A stretch of DNA of 64,000 bases from Sphaeramia orbicularis (Eukaryota; Chordata; Actinopteri; Kurtiformes; Apogonidae). This document shows, piece by piece, positions 12,767 to 24,306 of this stretch. The notes below the pieces were generated by a model. It made no database searches, had not been told where the DNA came from, and was given only the letters and a program-made list of their open reading frames with translations. Numbering within the stretch: the first letter of the stretch is position 1; each line of letters opens with the position of its first letter. The translations under genes were made by a program, and so were the position numbers. The stretch lies in assembly GCF_902148855.1 (NCBI RefSeq), contig NC_043966.1, positions 31,287,647 through 31,351,646 on the forward strand. The letters are read 5' to 3'.

Positions 12767-15700
12767 TTATTGAAGCTGTGAGAGAAGGGGGGTGCAGTCT
12801 TCAAGTCTGTCAAGGTCTTCCACCACCTCTATCAGCTGTTCAACATTGTCTGAGTGAAGCACCGCCCCTGCGTTGTTCCTGAACTTCTTTCTGAGGCTCT
12901 CATTGGTCAGTGGGTTGCGCCAGTGACCATAGAAAGTGTCACAGCGTCCCTTTAGAATGTCTCCTCCAACAAGCGTTACCTGTACTTCGCCGTACATGCA
13001 GTTGAAATTAGCTTGGTTGTCGTGGGGATGCTCGACACGAACACGGCTCAGCATCTCCAGCAGGTCAGGCCTCCTAATGGCGCTGGGGGTAAACGACTGC
13101 ACGGTCACTTCACCATCCAGGAGAGCAGAGCAGGCGTTGAACTGGAAGGAGTGACGCGCTTGATGCTCAGACTCTGGGAAAGGCCTGTTGATGTATTTGG
13201 AGTGGGGGACTCTGAGCAGAATTTCCTGGACGTGAGCTGGGGAGACAGTACCTGAGCCAACGCCCACAAGAAGCTTATGGACCAAGGCTGCAGCATCTGC
13301 GACCCAGTGCATCCCCAGATGAGCTGGGAAGCGCTTGAAGGCCATGTCCTGCTCCTCTAACAGGAACATACAGCCACCATCACTGGGTGATTCCAAAGGC
13401 CGTGGGATGTAGTCTTCATAAAAAGCATTAAAGCCGGCCACTCCTGCCACTTCATCCAGGACCAGAGGACTTGCCTCTAATCCTCGGGAGGCCAGCAGAG
13501 CAGCCTCTAACCCCAAACGGGCAGCGTTAGCAATGTGGAGAGGTTTGGATTGGGTGGCAGCATTAGCCATTGGAGCTCCAGAGAGAGATGCAGCTATGGC
13601 CAGTGCATGACTACACTGGGATTCATTCAAGGACAAGAGTCTGGCACATGCTGCTGCACTGCCCATGGTCCCCACCACACTTGGGGGGTGAAACCTGGTG
13701 ATAAAAGACAGAAAGAAAGACAGTTATAGAAAAACTGGTCATCTTTTGCTTCTGATTACTGTTTTAATTGAAGGAAAAGTAGGAAATGGGTGCCCCTCAT
13801 CGTTATGGATTCAGCAGAGAATCTTTGAATAAAGGTGTTTCTTATTCCAACATCTTATTTCAGTGGTGCTGAGACATTTTAGTCATTTACACATTTGATA
13901 AACAAGCAAACACTGTTGTGGGCCATTTGACTGGGTGTAACACTTGCCACAGAGACCTCATTGGAACTTCCCTCCAGCTGGCTAATTGTGTTAACACGAC
14001 CCTTAGAGCCTTTGCTATCCCATAGATGGACACAGCCTAATAACACAACTTTCACAGCCCATTGACACCACTAAGAGACTGTACATTAGGTCTCCTTATA
14101 AACCACACTGCATGGATCAGCAAAGTCAGACATACAGGAGATCGTTTCAGTCTTATGTATTCGTAATGATGTAGAATGCGTGTATACATTCTCAAAAAAA
14201 AGTCATTTGTGGATGAAATATATTAAATAGACTCATGGTCTGAAATGCACCTCTTGGGGATGTTCTGGGCCTCATTAGAGAATCTCATCAGTCGACCTTG
14301 GATCTCGATGCCAACATTGAACGCCAGCAGGAAGTCCAGGCCACTAGGTTTGTTGTTAGCTGGCATCATGTCACTGAGAGCGAACACAGCAGGAAGAACT
14401 GCTCCTGAGGGATGAGTGGCAGGATGCCACGTATCATCAAAGTCCATGGAATGAGTCTATGACAAAAAATGATAAGAAGATGCATTTAGAAAATCAGTGA
14501 CTGTACAGAGCAGTATGTAAAGTCACTTTACTTTAGAAAGCATTTAGATCATTGATTAATTTTATGTTCAGCAAGAACAGGCACAGATTTGTGTGATCTA
14601 ATACTCGATGTGTGTCCACATTATGCACAAAAGGAAAATGTGTGTCTCTTTAGTTGGTGGAACTGGCAAATGGGTCTGACACCCTGTTGGTGTTTTTTCA
14701 GACAAGCATCAGGCAATATTTTTTGGAAAATTCCATAAAAGAGTGACTCAGGATTTTCATCATCTGCTGTGTTTTTCAGGAAAAACACAGTGGTGTCCTG
14801 TGGTGTTTCAGTCAGGGTCTTATGTAAATCATAGTAAATTATGTACACAAACTAATAAAATAGCTGTAGTTTGGTTGCGGTAATGGGTTTGTAGGATTAG
14901 TGCATCTTAAATAGCCTAGTGCACTGGGAACAATGGGGTTACGTCTGTTAAGTTTATTTATACTCACTGCTACTCCATTGACAAAGGCTGCCAGTGTCGG
15001 GGAGAGTCTGGTGTCCTTACGTCCATAAACGAAACTGATGTCATCAGGAGCATACATGTGCTTTTGGAAAGAGAAAGAAATGGCAAAATGCAGTCAAAAC
15101 AAAGGGTAAATCAACATTTTAGGTACACATTGAGTCATCACAGACAAACAAATGAGCTGAACTTTGTTTTAAATACCCACACATAAAACTACAGTTAGTG
15201 AAGGCTGAGTAAAAGTTTTTATTAGTTCGTCAGATCTTATAACACAACAAAACAGATAACCGGAGGAGGGTTATGAAGGATGGTTGAATTAAATTACCAC
15301 ACACAACATTTCTACTGGCTTACACTCTATCTGTCTGTCTCTGATTCATATCAGATAACGTCTTTAATAAAGTTATTCTTCCTCACCTGGCAGTGCTGCA
15401 GGGCCAGTTCAAACACTTCTGTTGTGCTTCCAATCAGACCAACTCCAATACTGTCCAGTAGCATTCTTTTACTGCGCTGGAGGACTACGGAGGACAAGTG
15501 CCGTGGCTTTACTTCACTGATAAACCTCCCGAAGCTGGCTGTGACTGTGTCCTCAGGGGCAGGACGCTTCATGACTGCAGGGAGAATACAGAGAGTGGTG
15601 AAGGAAAAGAAGGCAAAAGCTGAAGAAAAACAAAGGACAGAAGTAAGTGATAACTCTACAGCTGCTATAGAGAAAAAAAAAATCAGTAGAATTCATATTT

Positions 15701-16198
15701 TAGTTAGATTATACTTATCATTAAAAGTTTACCTTCCACGGCAGACATGTGCACTCCTCTGACAGCCCAAACCGGTCTAATGGTTTTCTGCAGAACAGAA
15801 AATAAAAAAATATATTTAATGACAACTGTAAAGTCTGAGAAACACTGGTTAAATTATAATAAAAATATAGTTTTACATCACAAATCCTTTGTTGGCAGTG
15901 ATTTCCTGCCCTTTCATTTTCAGACAAATGGAACTCTAGCATCACTTTAATGATATCTCCACTTGTCTGTCTGTTGTACTTGTGTAGTGGTATTGTTGCA
16001 GGTGTAGTACTGTACATGTAATTTGTTCAACATTTCATAAAAAATCTTGTAAATTAGAGCCAAATATGTAGCAGTCAAAGCTCTATAAAATGACTTTATG
16101 CATGGACTCATTAACAAGTTCACTGCCATGATTAAAATAACCCACAGAAATAAACCTATATAAATATCCTTCGTACTTACCCGTAGTGTGGAGATCAT
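12767..16198 (-). CDS. acod1: Aconitate decarboxylase 1 (IRG1), itaconate synthase
   Basis: Six coding exons on the minus strand: 16181-16198, 15733-15787, 15387-15574, 14968-15060, 14251-14456 and 12767-13694. All junctions are in phase, giving 495 residues (human 481). The enzyme decarboxylates cis-aconitate to itaconate in the mitochondrial matrix, and its expression marks activated macrophages. Residues known as catalytic in mammalian ACOD1 are all present: Asp and Thr of MDFDDTWHPATHPSG (123, 127), its last His (133), His of RFHPPSVVGT (189), Lys of TQSKPLHI (237) and His of KRFPAHL (312). The first two exons add a basic N-terminus (MISTLRKTIRPVWAVRGVHM) that looks like a cleavable mitochondrial leader. 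I chose the ATG at 16198 because it opens the first exon of the in-phase chain. The 3' side has several TTTATT motifs (minus-strand AATAAA), best near 12335-12344. Confidence 0.94.
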
Positions 16199-16652
16199 GG
16201 CTTCAGTTTGGTGTTGCTCTTCTTTTTTCTTTCCTTTAGATGGTCTGTCTTCTGGTTTTTTATGTTCTTCTGGTCGAGTAAAGAGTTTGTGCAGGATGCT
16301 GATGCTGTCATAGAGGTTCCCTACTTATATAGCTGATGACTTATATAAGCCACCCAGACTGCCCCAGAAGGAACCAGGAAGGGCAGGTGTATCCATAACA
16401 TTCATCAGAATAAGGAGGAATTTCCAGAGTGGGCTCTATCAGCATTATCTACCTCAGGAAAAGAAAAGGAAAGAAAGTAACTTTACTGTCTTGGGTGGAG
16501 GCAGTGATGTCACTGCTCACGTTGTCTATTGTAGGTTGTGATCAGGGAATTTTCTTGAACTCCTCCTACGTGTAGAGAGGCCTTATTTATAAGTAACTGT
16601 CATCCCTCCATCAGAACAACTTCTACTTCACTTGTTTAAGCATCTTCTCCAG
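16199..16652. promoter_or_regulatory. Shared bidirectional promoter of acod1 and gene A
   Basis: For acod1 (minus strand) there is a TATATAA box at 16341-16347 and a second TATA-like site at 16324-16332, putting the start near 16300-16316. For gene A (plus strand) a TTTATAAG box lies at about 16587-16594, and a 5' untranslated exon ends at 16652 with the donor GTAAGA. Between them lie two kB-like sites, AGGAATTTCC (16416-16425) and GGGAATTTTC (16545-16554), a STAT-like TTCTTGAA (about 16552-16559), and a GA-rich IRF-like stretch (about 16456-16480). The start sites and factor binding are inferred from sequence only. Confidence 0.6.
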
Positions 16653-17464
16653 GTAAGACTTAATTTCCTTCTTTATATTAACTAGCATGTTGACAGTCAC
16701 ATGTGTTTTAGATCCAGGCTTTAAAATGCTGTGGGTTACTATGTATCATGGGTAGTTTTTGTACCTTTATTTAAAAATTGCTCTGGATTACCTACATAAT
16801 GATTATTTAAGTTTATGTATTATATCAGCATATAATGTTAGACCTAAAAAGACTCATAGACATTACCAGATCACATGACTTGCTTTTTTTTTTTTTTTTT
16901 TTTTACATAAATTCATCAGTTGTGCATAAAATTCTTACTTATACAGGTACCTGTTCTTTGCTCATATTTGAGCTGAATATCCAAGTCCTGCTGTTACTAC
17001 TATGATAGAACAGGGGTTGTTCAGCTCTCCTGTGACTGGGCAGGGCCACATACAGTGGACTCAGGTTTCTGAAAGTGTTCAGAGACGGAACACAAAGAGG
17101 GAGCAGACTATACAGGACAAATCTGTGTTTACAATTACTTAAAGACACTATCAGTTTTTAATTTCTTTGTTCCTATTTTCCTCAATGTGCCTCTTGTACA
17201 CTGTTGCCCATGAAGTTGGAAAAAAATTTTTTTTCAGATGTTCCAGTTTTATTTTTCTTATTTATACACATCAGTGATCATCTTTGCCATGGTGCAATGA
17301 TTACATGCTGTATTGTAAGAACTGTATTTTTTTTTTTAACATTTAGACTGATATATGTTTATGTGTTTTGTATCCCTAATAGCACATATACTGTACATGT
17401 CATTTTTAAAAATGTTGTCCTTTCTGTTGTTACACCAAATGTGCAGTTTGACAAAGGAAACATT

Positions 17465-20400
17465 ATGTCAGCATCAGACGGTTTTCCAGCCAGTTTCTAT
17501 GGTGAGCCAGGAGTGTTGGGCATGTTATCTAACGGGATCAGTGCATTCCTAGTCCTTCTGCAGAACTTCAACACAGCATACACCGGGATTGCACCAGCAG
17601 GAATGGAGAATATACTTGCAGGTAAAATTCTGCTGTAATTCTAATCAGGACACACTAATATCTAAGTAATACAGTATTTTACATAGTGATTCATGATGCT
17701 TGTTCCAGGTGTTCATCTGATCCTGATCGGTTGTATCTGTCAGCTGGTGGCTGGTCTCCTGTCCTTCAGAAAATATGATCATCTAAGCGGCACTGCCTTC
17801 ATTGGTTATGCTGCTCTTTGGGGTAGTTATGGTGCAACTCGCATCTACTTTGGAGCCATCACTGAAACCCCTGTGACAACATTTTTTCCTTATCAGATAG
17901 ACAATAATATGTCCCTATCCACTAGTGTGATAAAAAACCTGCCCCTGAATGCAACCACAGGGATCCCAGAGTCTGCTATATCAGGCCTGATCCCTTATAT
18001 CCTTCTGTCCTTTCTCCTGGCATTTTGCTCAGCCACAGTTAACTATATAATGCCTTTTGTATTTGGGGCCATCACTGCCACCCTCATTTTTGAAGCAGTT
18101 GGTCTAGTAGCAGGATCCTGGGCTCTTGTCGTCTCTGGGGTCCTTGAGCTGCTCATTCTAATCTTTGCCATCTATGGTTCAGCTGCACTGCTTGTCAAAG
18201 GCCTGACTCAGCGTCATGTCCTAAAAGGCTTTGGGACCCCTCTCTTTAATGTTCTCCTGCTAGGGACGGCCAACTCTGCAAATGCCCAGAGCATTGGCCA
18301 GGAGAAAAAGAAAAACACAAAGTATGCTGAGCCTATGGCCTTGGGTTTCTTCTGCAACACTGTTTGTTCTTTTATCTTTACATTCTACAGCTTTGGGTAC
18401 ATGAAATCCTTCAGTGTAGGAGCTGCATGGGTCTCAATTATCTCAGTTGCTCTGTTGCTGTCTAGCTACTATGCCTATCTGCGGCAAGATTGTTACCACA
18501 CTACAAAGTTTGGTTTGCATGCTACATATTGGCTGATCAAAGCTTGGGAAGAGTTTGTGGCGTCTGCTCTTATTGCAGATGACACTGAAGTGTCAACAGG
18601 GAGAGAAACAATGGTGGGAAACTGGTTCTTTGTGATGGCAGCATTGGTGCTCTGCATGGGAAGTGTGAACGCAGATGTCCTAGAACTGATCCACAACATG
18701 CTCTTTGTCCTGGTCACCCTCTCTACAATCCCCCAGATCCCTCTGCAGGGATACCACATTTTCTTTGGTGTAGCTTGTTGCCTTTTTACTGCAGCCTCAC
18801 TCTATGGCACCTTTGCACGACTCATCAACACCATAGCAGAGAAGTCTCTCATCCCTGTAGGTCCACAGCCCATCTCCACTGAGAAACTAAAGAAATCTTT
18901 GACATGCAACAGGTTTAAAAACAAAGGCCATGAGGAGCCACCGATAACTGAGCAAGCCTCTGATGCCCTGTTTTACCTTTTAAATGGGGTTTCAAGTCTC
19001 TCAGCTCTCCATACGAGTGTGGCCAGCACAAATACTACCTTTCTCCATCTCACTGTTCCTTGGGTTCTCATCTCTGGAGCTGTTGTCCAGACCTATGTCA
19101 GCCGACTCCAGCTCACAGATGGTCAGTTTGGTTCAGTCACCTCATCCATCTATGCGGCAGTGTGGGCAACCTGGACCTGGTTTAGGTTTGGAGGTAAGTC
19201 AACCATGGGTGATAAAATTAGTAGTTTTATGCATCAATTACAGTGCATGAAATATTAATCACAAATCATTTCATTCCAGGTAACCTGCTTCAGTTTTCCA
19301 CTGAAGCAACTTATGGTTTTGCAGCAGGAGCCATAGCGTTCCTGGTTATTAATGCATCTCTGATACTAATTGGTAAGTTTGCTAAATAAGTCATAAAGAG
19401 AATAACATGTTTTTGTGCTAATGTTCATAAGACACATTATTTGTTCCAGCTGCCTACAGGAACCTGGTTTTGCTGTTTTTAACAACCATCATGGAGGTTG
19501 GACTGGTTTGTTTCCTGCTTTCCACTATGCAGCATCTACCATACGAACTGGAAAGTAAGTATGAATAACCTCATTTTGAAAACACTTCTTTTCCTGTTGG
19601 TCAAATAAAAATTAAACATTCAACAGTATTCACTTGAACCTTGTTGCATTTGCTCCACAGTGGCCATGCTTGCTCTTCTGTCTGTAATCTGTATTTATGG
19701 AGCTCTGGCATCACTGATCAACTGTACCTTCTCACAGAGGATGCTGCCTCTGGGCCCTGCTTTATTAAAGGTAACCCATCAAAACACTGCTGTATTTCCC
19801 TTCTGTTGTGGTCTATAATCTGTATTGTTCATCTGTAGTGTTCATTGTACGTGGTCTTTTACAGGAGGAAATTAAACAGGAGACTGCCTCAGAGCCTCCC
19901 TGTCCTGTGGCTGACTCACAACACACCAGTGGCCTCCTGAAGATTGCTGGTCTTCTGGGAGAAGGTGGAGTGTGTGGTATTCCCACAGACACTGTGTATG
20001 CCCTGGCTGCGTCCTGCAAAAACCCTCAGGCTATAGAGAAAATCTACAACATTAAAGTAAGAATGAAAAATAACATTATGATTTTAAATGAAATATGCTC
20101 ATAATCATGTTTCAAACTGCAGCATATTATTGTAAAACTCATGAATCTCTGACCTGTAACAGGACAGACCAGCGGAGAAGCCCATCTGTATTTGCATCTC
20201 TACTGTTGAGCAGCTGGTGGCAGCCAAGCCTCCTTTCAGTCCTCTGCTCTGGGAGTTCATGAGGAATGTGTATCCTGGAGGCATCAGCTGCATTGTCAGC
20301 AAAGGAGACTGGCTGTTTAAACTGGGTAAATTGGCTCTAAAAGTTACATGAGGCAATCATGCGCAGCGTTATCTTCAATATAATGGCTTTTGCTGTACCT

Positions 20401-20963
20401 TTCAGTTTTGTTCTTGAATTCACCCTCTACAGGAGTAGGACCAGCCTATGACCGCGTTGGTACTAACAACAGCATCATGATCCGTGTTCCTGACCACACT
20501 GTGACCAGTCACCTGTGTGACATCACTGGACCCCTTGCCATTACTTCAGCCAATCCCAGTGGAGAGCCCGACAGCACCCACCACAGCATGGTCATCAGGT
20601 AAAAACCTCTTCACGTGGCTCTGCTGCATAGAACTCTCACTCCAGTGTGTCTGCTGCTAATAAACCACATAAACATTTCTGTTTCACTGCAGTCGACTGG
20701 GACACAAGATCCAAGGTGTTCTGTGTGACGGAGAGTCTAATGAAGTTGTTGCTTCCACTGTCGTCAACTGCCTGAGGATTGATGAAGGTACAAGGCAAAG
20801 TCACATTTAACAAATTATAGTTTTTGGTTTCAGTAAGAACTTGCTCATTCATTCCACTCAATCTTATTTTTCTATAGGAATCATCACCATTGTGAGAGAA
20901 GGCTGCGTCCCTGCAGTTAACGTCCTCCAGATCTTTGAAAGAGTGAAAAGTACAACGGTGTGA
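17465..20963 (+). CDS. Gene A: AceTr (GPR1/FUN34/YaaH)-like membrane protein fused to a YrdC/Sua5 domain
   Basis: Ten coding exons: 17465-17621, 17709-19193, 19280-19372, 19450-19554, 19661-19770, 19865-20056, 20163-20325, 20433-20598, 20693-20787 and 20878-20963. All are in phase, giving 883 residues. Residues 1-640 are hydrophobic, with about 18 predicted membrane segments in three similar blocks starting near 14, 259 and 467. Each block has a segment resembling the AceTr signature: EPGVLGML, AEPMALGFF and a degenerate third, plus a GTAFIGYAALWGSYGATRI-type helix in blocks 1 and 3. Residues 671-880 form a complete YrdC domain: PTDTVYAL (690), K714/R716 of the KxR motif, YPGGIS, IMIRVPDH, TSAN (806-809) and STVV. 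YrdC proteins make threonylcarbamoyl-AMP; AceTr proteins carry acetate, succinate or similar acids. N-linked glycosylation sequons at 119 and 133 lie in one loop. AATAAA at 21330-21335. The function of the fusion is unknown. Confidence 0.85.
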
Positions 20964-21858
20964 TTGTCTCATGTGTTTTTCTCCTTTGCTCTACACTCTT
21001 GGTTCCTCTTCAGCTTCAGTACTTCTACTTACAAAGCCTAGGACACTTGATGAACAAAAGTTTGACAGTTATATGTGTTACCTGAAAGCCAGAATATCTG
21101 GTCAAATGTTCCCTAGTCACTGTTTCTCAGCCTTAGAAATGAAGAAAATATTTAACTTTGTTGGTTTACTGTTTTAAATTGAAAAATTATATATTTTATA
21201 TATTTAAAGTTCATCTTATTTTTCATTGATCTGATTTTTACAATTGTTCTAACTGTAAATGTAACAGAACCTATCTATTGGTGTATGTATTATAGTCCAT
21301 TATGTATTTGTATACTGAGTAAATGTTTTAATAAAATAATGAATTTAAATAATACTGTCTAATGTTGTCTCGAAGGGAGAAAGGTATTACATTGTCAAGT
21401 AAAGTCACAGAAATCTTAATTTTGTTGTGCAAAAGTAAACAGTGTTTTAAATAACGAATTAAAAATAAAATACAATATGATAAAAGATTCAAAACTTACA
21501 AAATGTCACACATCAAACAAAATACAGGATATAATGGGAACATACTAGATGTGCTTGCACCCACTAAAAAAACTCAGCAGAGAAAATGGTTAAAAAAGCG
21601 CTCATCCAAATGGATGTCAGTTTTACACCCTTGTCTCCAGTTCCCTCCCAAAATTTCAAGTTCCATGTGGCATCACAGGAAAAACAATTTTAGCACATCT
21701 ACATGACAAAAGCAAAACAGAGGCTTATGTAAAGATCGAACACAGAATGCTGTCTGATAGTGATAGTAGCATCATCTTTATAAGTCACAAGAACCCTGGA
21801 TTGTACCAATGAAAACTTAAATATATTGTTCAATCTGATGTGAGCAGAGGTAGATTAA

Positions 21859-22234
21859 AGCTGCGTATGACTTTCGTCACCAATTTTTCATTAAATCTGT
21901 AAAACCCAAGCGATAGCCTATCCCCCCGGCCTTTTTGGAATTCCACATAGCTGCAGCAGCAAGAAGCAATGAAGCCGTTTCCGTGTTTGTTGCTGCTGCA
22001 GCCATACTGCGGCTGCGTGGAATTCCCATTCCCACAGTGCACTTCGCAACAAAATTTCTGAAAAGGCCCGAGTGATAGACTAGTTGTGATGGGAGTACAC
22101 TTTGAAGTTGTTCATCATGAGGGAAGTGATTCAGTTGCGTAATTACAGAAAGACTAATGGATTCATGATGCTTAGGCTATGACTCGGGTTCAACAGATTT
22201 GATGAAAAATTGGTGATGAAAGTCATGCGCAGTT
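21859..22234. mobile_element. MITE with about 50-bp inverted ends and TTAA flanks
   Basis: The left end (21859 onward, AGCTGCGTATGACTTTCGTC) matches the reverse complement of the right end (22184-22234) over about 50 bp with few mismatches. TTAA lies at both borders (21855-21858 and 22235-22238), a piggyBac-type target, although the ends do not start with CCC. A second inverted repeat sits inside (about 21949-22025, GAATTCCACATAGCTGCAGC and its partner). No coding capacity. Confidence 0.65.
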
Positions 22235-22238
22235 TTAA

Positions 22239-24110
22239 ATACAACCAAAAAAATATTGGTTAAAAATTGGCTTAACCTGGTGTAAGCTCTTTTTAAGAGC
22301 AAAGACACCTGTTTGACATATGCCATGACATATGTTTGTTATAACACTGTGCTGTTATGAAGACATCTTGACTCCACCATAAACGTACATCCATGATTTT
22401 ACAAGATACCATGCTGCTTGAAGGCACTGTGTATGATCTGACCCCTTTAGCCCTATCGGCCCTCCTGCGGGCCTAAAAAATTATATTGATATTCATCTAC
22501 TATAAAAATATAATAAATCAGGACAATGGATGTTTTTTTCAACTTTTGCTCAAAGTTTAGACCCTAATGTTAATAAAAGTACATCAAAAGTGTATTTTAG
22601 TGCAAACTTTAATGTTCAAACGTGATTTTTAATCTTTGTGGGGTGAAATATATGCTATTAAAAATCTCCGACACAAACAATTAATTTATGCATATCATCG
22701 TCAATCCAGCCGAAAAAAAAAACAGGCGAGGATAAAAAATTCTAATTTCTCTTTTAGTTTGTTACAGTTTACTCAGGCATAGTAATAGATACAATATTTT
22801 AGACAATGGGAATAGATTCTGTGAGGTCTCTAAATGTCCATAGACACCAAGAACATCCCTATGAACCTTATTATTGTGAAGTAATCCTTCATTTACTTTG
22901 GGTATGTCTTTTTAGGCGTTTTTCCCCTGAAAATATGGTCAGGGTTAAACAGGTTAATAATAAATGTATGTGTCAAAGAACTGTTCAGAAACTTTAGCTG
23001 TCGGTCATTTGGTGCCTTCATTGTAGTTTGACATCTTGACAGTTCAGGTCAGTCTAGTGTTAGTCACCACTACTTGTGAATCCCTTCACTTATCACAATG
23101 GGAAAACTTTTATTAACACGCACAAAAAATCCTGACAGACTCAATGCATATTTTAGATTTTTGGAACACAAACTATTACTCTCAGCAAATATAAACCTTG
23201 ATTCTTTACTTCATGCATCCATTATTTTACTCAGCACCAACTGAAACTAAATGTATAGTTTACTTCTAGTTTTAAGACTGTTTCCACTTTTAAGGATTGT
23301 GGTTTTATAACTGAGTTTTATATCCCACAAGGACTGTGGAAAGCACCATATGTTTTTAGTATAGCAGCTTGCATAATATGGTGTTCGGTTCCTTTTTATT
23401 ACTGTAAATATTCCTTGTGCAGATGCTATAGCTGTAGGCACTGACTGTTGTCTCCTATTGTTGCACTGTATTGTCTGGCTATAATATTAAATGTTCAAAT
23501 GTTAGTTACAACAATGAACATATTGCTAACCTGTAGAAAATAGTCTGTTATCAGTAACTTTAGGTTACACTGATCTTGTAATACAATAGGATCTGTCTAT
23601 AATTACTAGACCTTCTCAGCCTACGCAACGCTGCTTTGTTCAGTGGTATAGAGAAATTCACAACGAATAGAAAATATGCATGCATTTGCTTTCACAATGT
23701 TTGTAATCTTGTTCCCTTAAAATATCTGATACATAAGTATCAGCATATTATTCCATTTTGTGATCGAAGCAGATCATTTTCCAGATTTGACGCATTCAAA
23801 GTGTCATCAGCATATTCTGAACATTGCATTCTGTTTTTTTTTTTTGCTCTAAGAATGAATATAGGCTCATAAAAAATATTTAATGTCACAAAGAAAACAA
23901 ACTTATACAAATTAATGCCAAAAATCTATCCACTCACCAAGTTACATCTAATACTGACTCACAGGGGGTGAACATTCACTTATTTTATGTTATACATTTT
24001 GTATGCAATTAATTGATGTTACTGCCTTTGAAAGGATTAAAAACAATGCAAATGCTATGTCTTGAACTTTTTTCCTTTTTAGAGGCTGGTGGGACAGTGG
24101 GCTCTATGCA
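22239..24110. other. Intergenic, nothing recognised
   Basis: AT-rich unique-looking sequence without a credible gene, RNA gene or structured repeat. Short frames here have no recognisable motif. Confidence 0.4.
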
Positions 24111-24113
24111 CAG

Positions 24114-24306
24114 CTCCACTACTTCCTGAACTTCAGGTGGGTCCTTTATTTTCTGTCTTTCCTTATTGGACACACTGATTAACCCAGGTGTGCCTGATTA
24201 ATCAGTAGTCACAACAAGAAGTAGCAGACACACTTGCATTAATCAGTGTGTCCAGTAATGAAAGACAGGAAATAAAGGACCCACCTGAAGTTCAGGAAGT
24301 AGTGGG
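24114..24306. mobile_element. Foldback MITE with 67-bp arms
   Basis: The left arm 24114-24182 and right arm 24239-24306 are near-perfect reverse complements (TCCACTACTTCCTGAACTTC at the outer end), separated by a 56-bp loop. No open frame. It is a folded-back non-autonomous DNA element of unassigned family. Confidence 0.65.

Noticed and set aside
15280-15762. 160-codon open frame on the plus strand
   Set aside because: It is antisense to acod1 exons 2-3, has no recognisable domain, and the minus-strand exons have correct splice sites and conserved residues.
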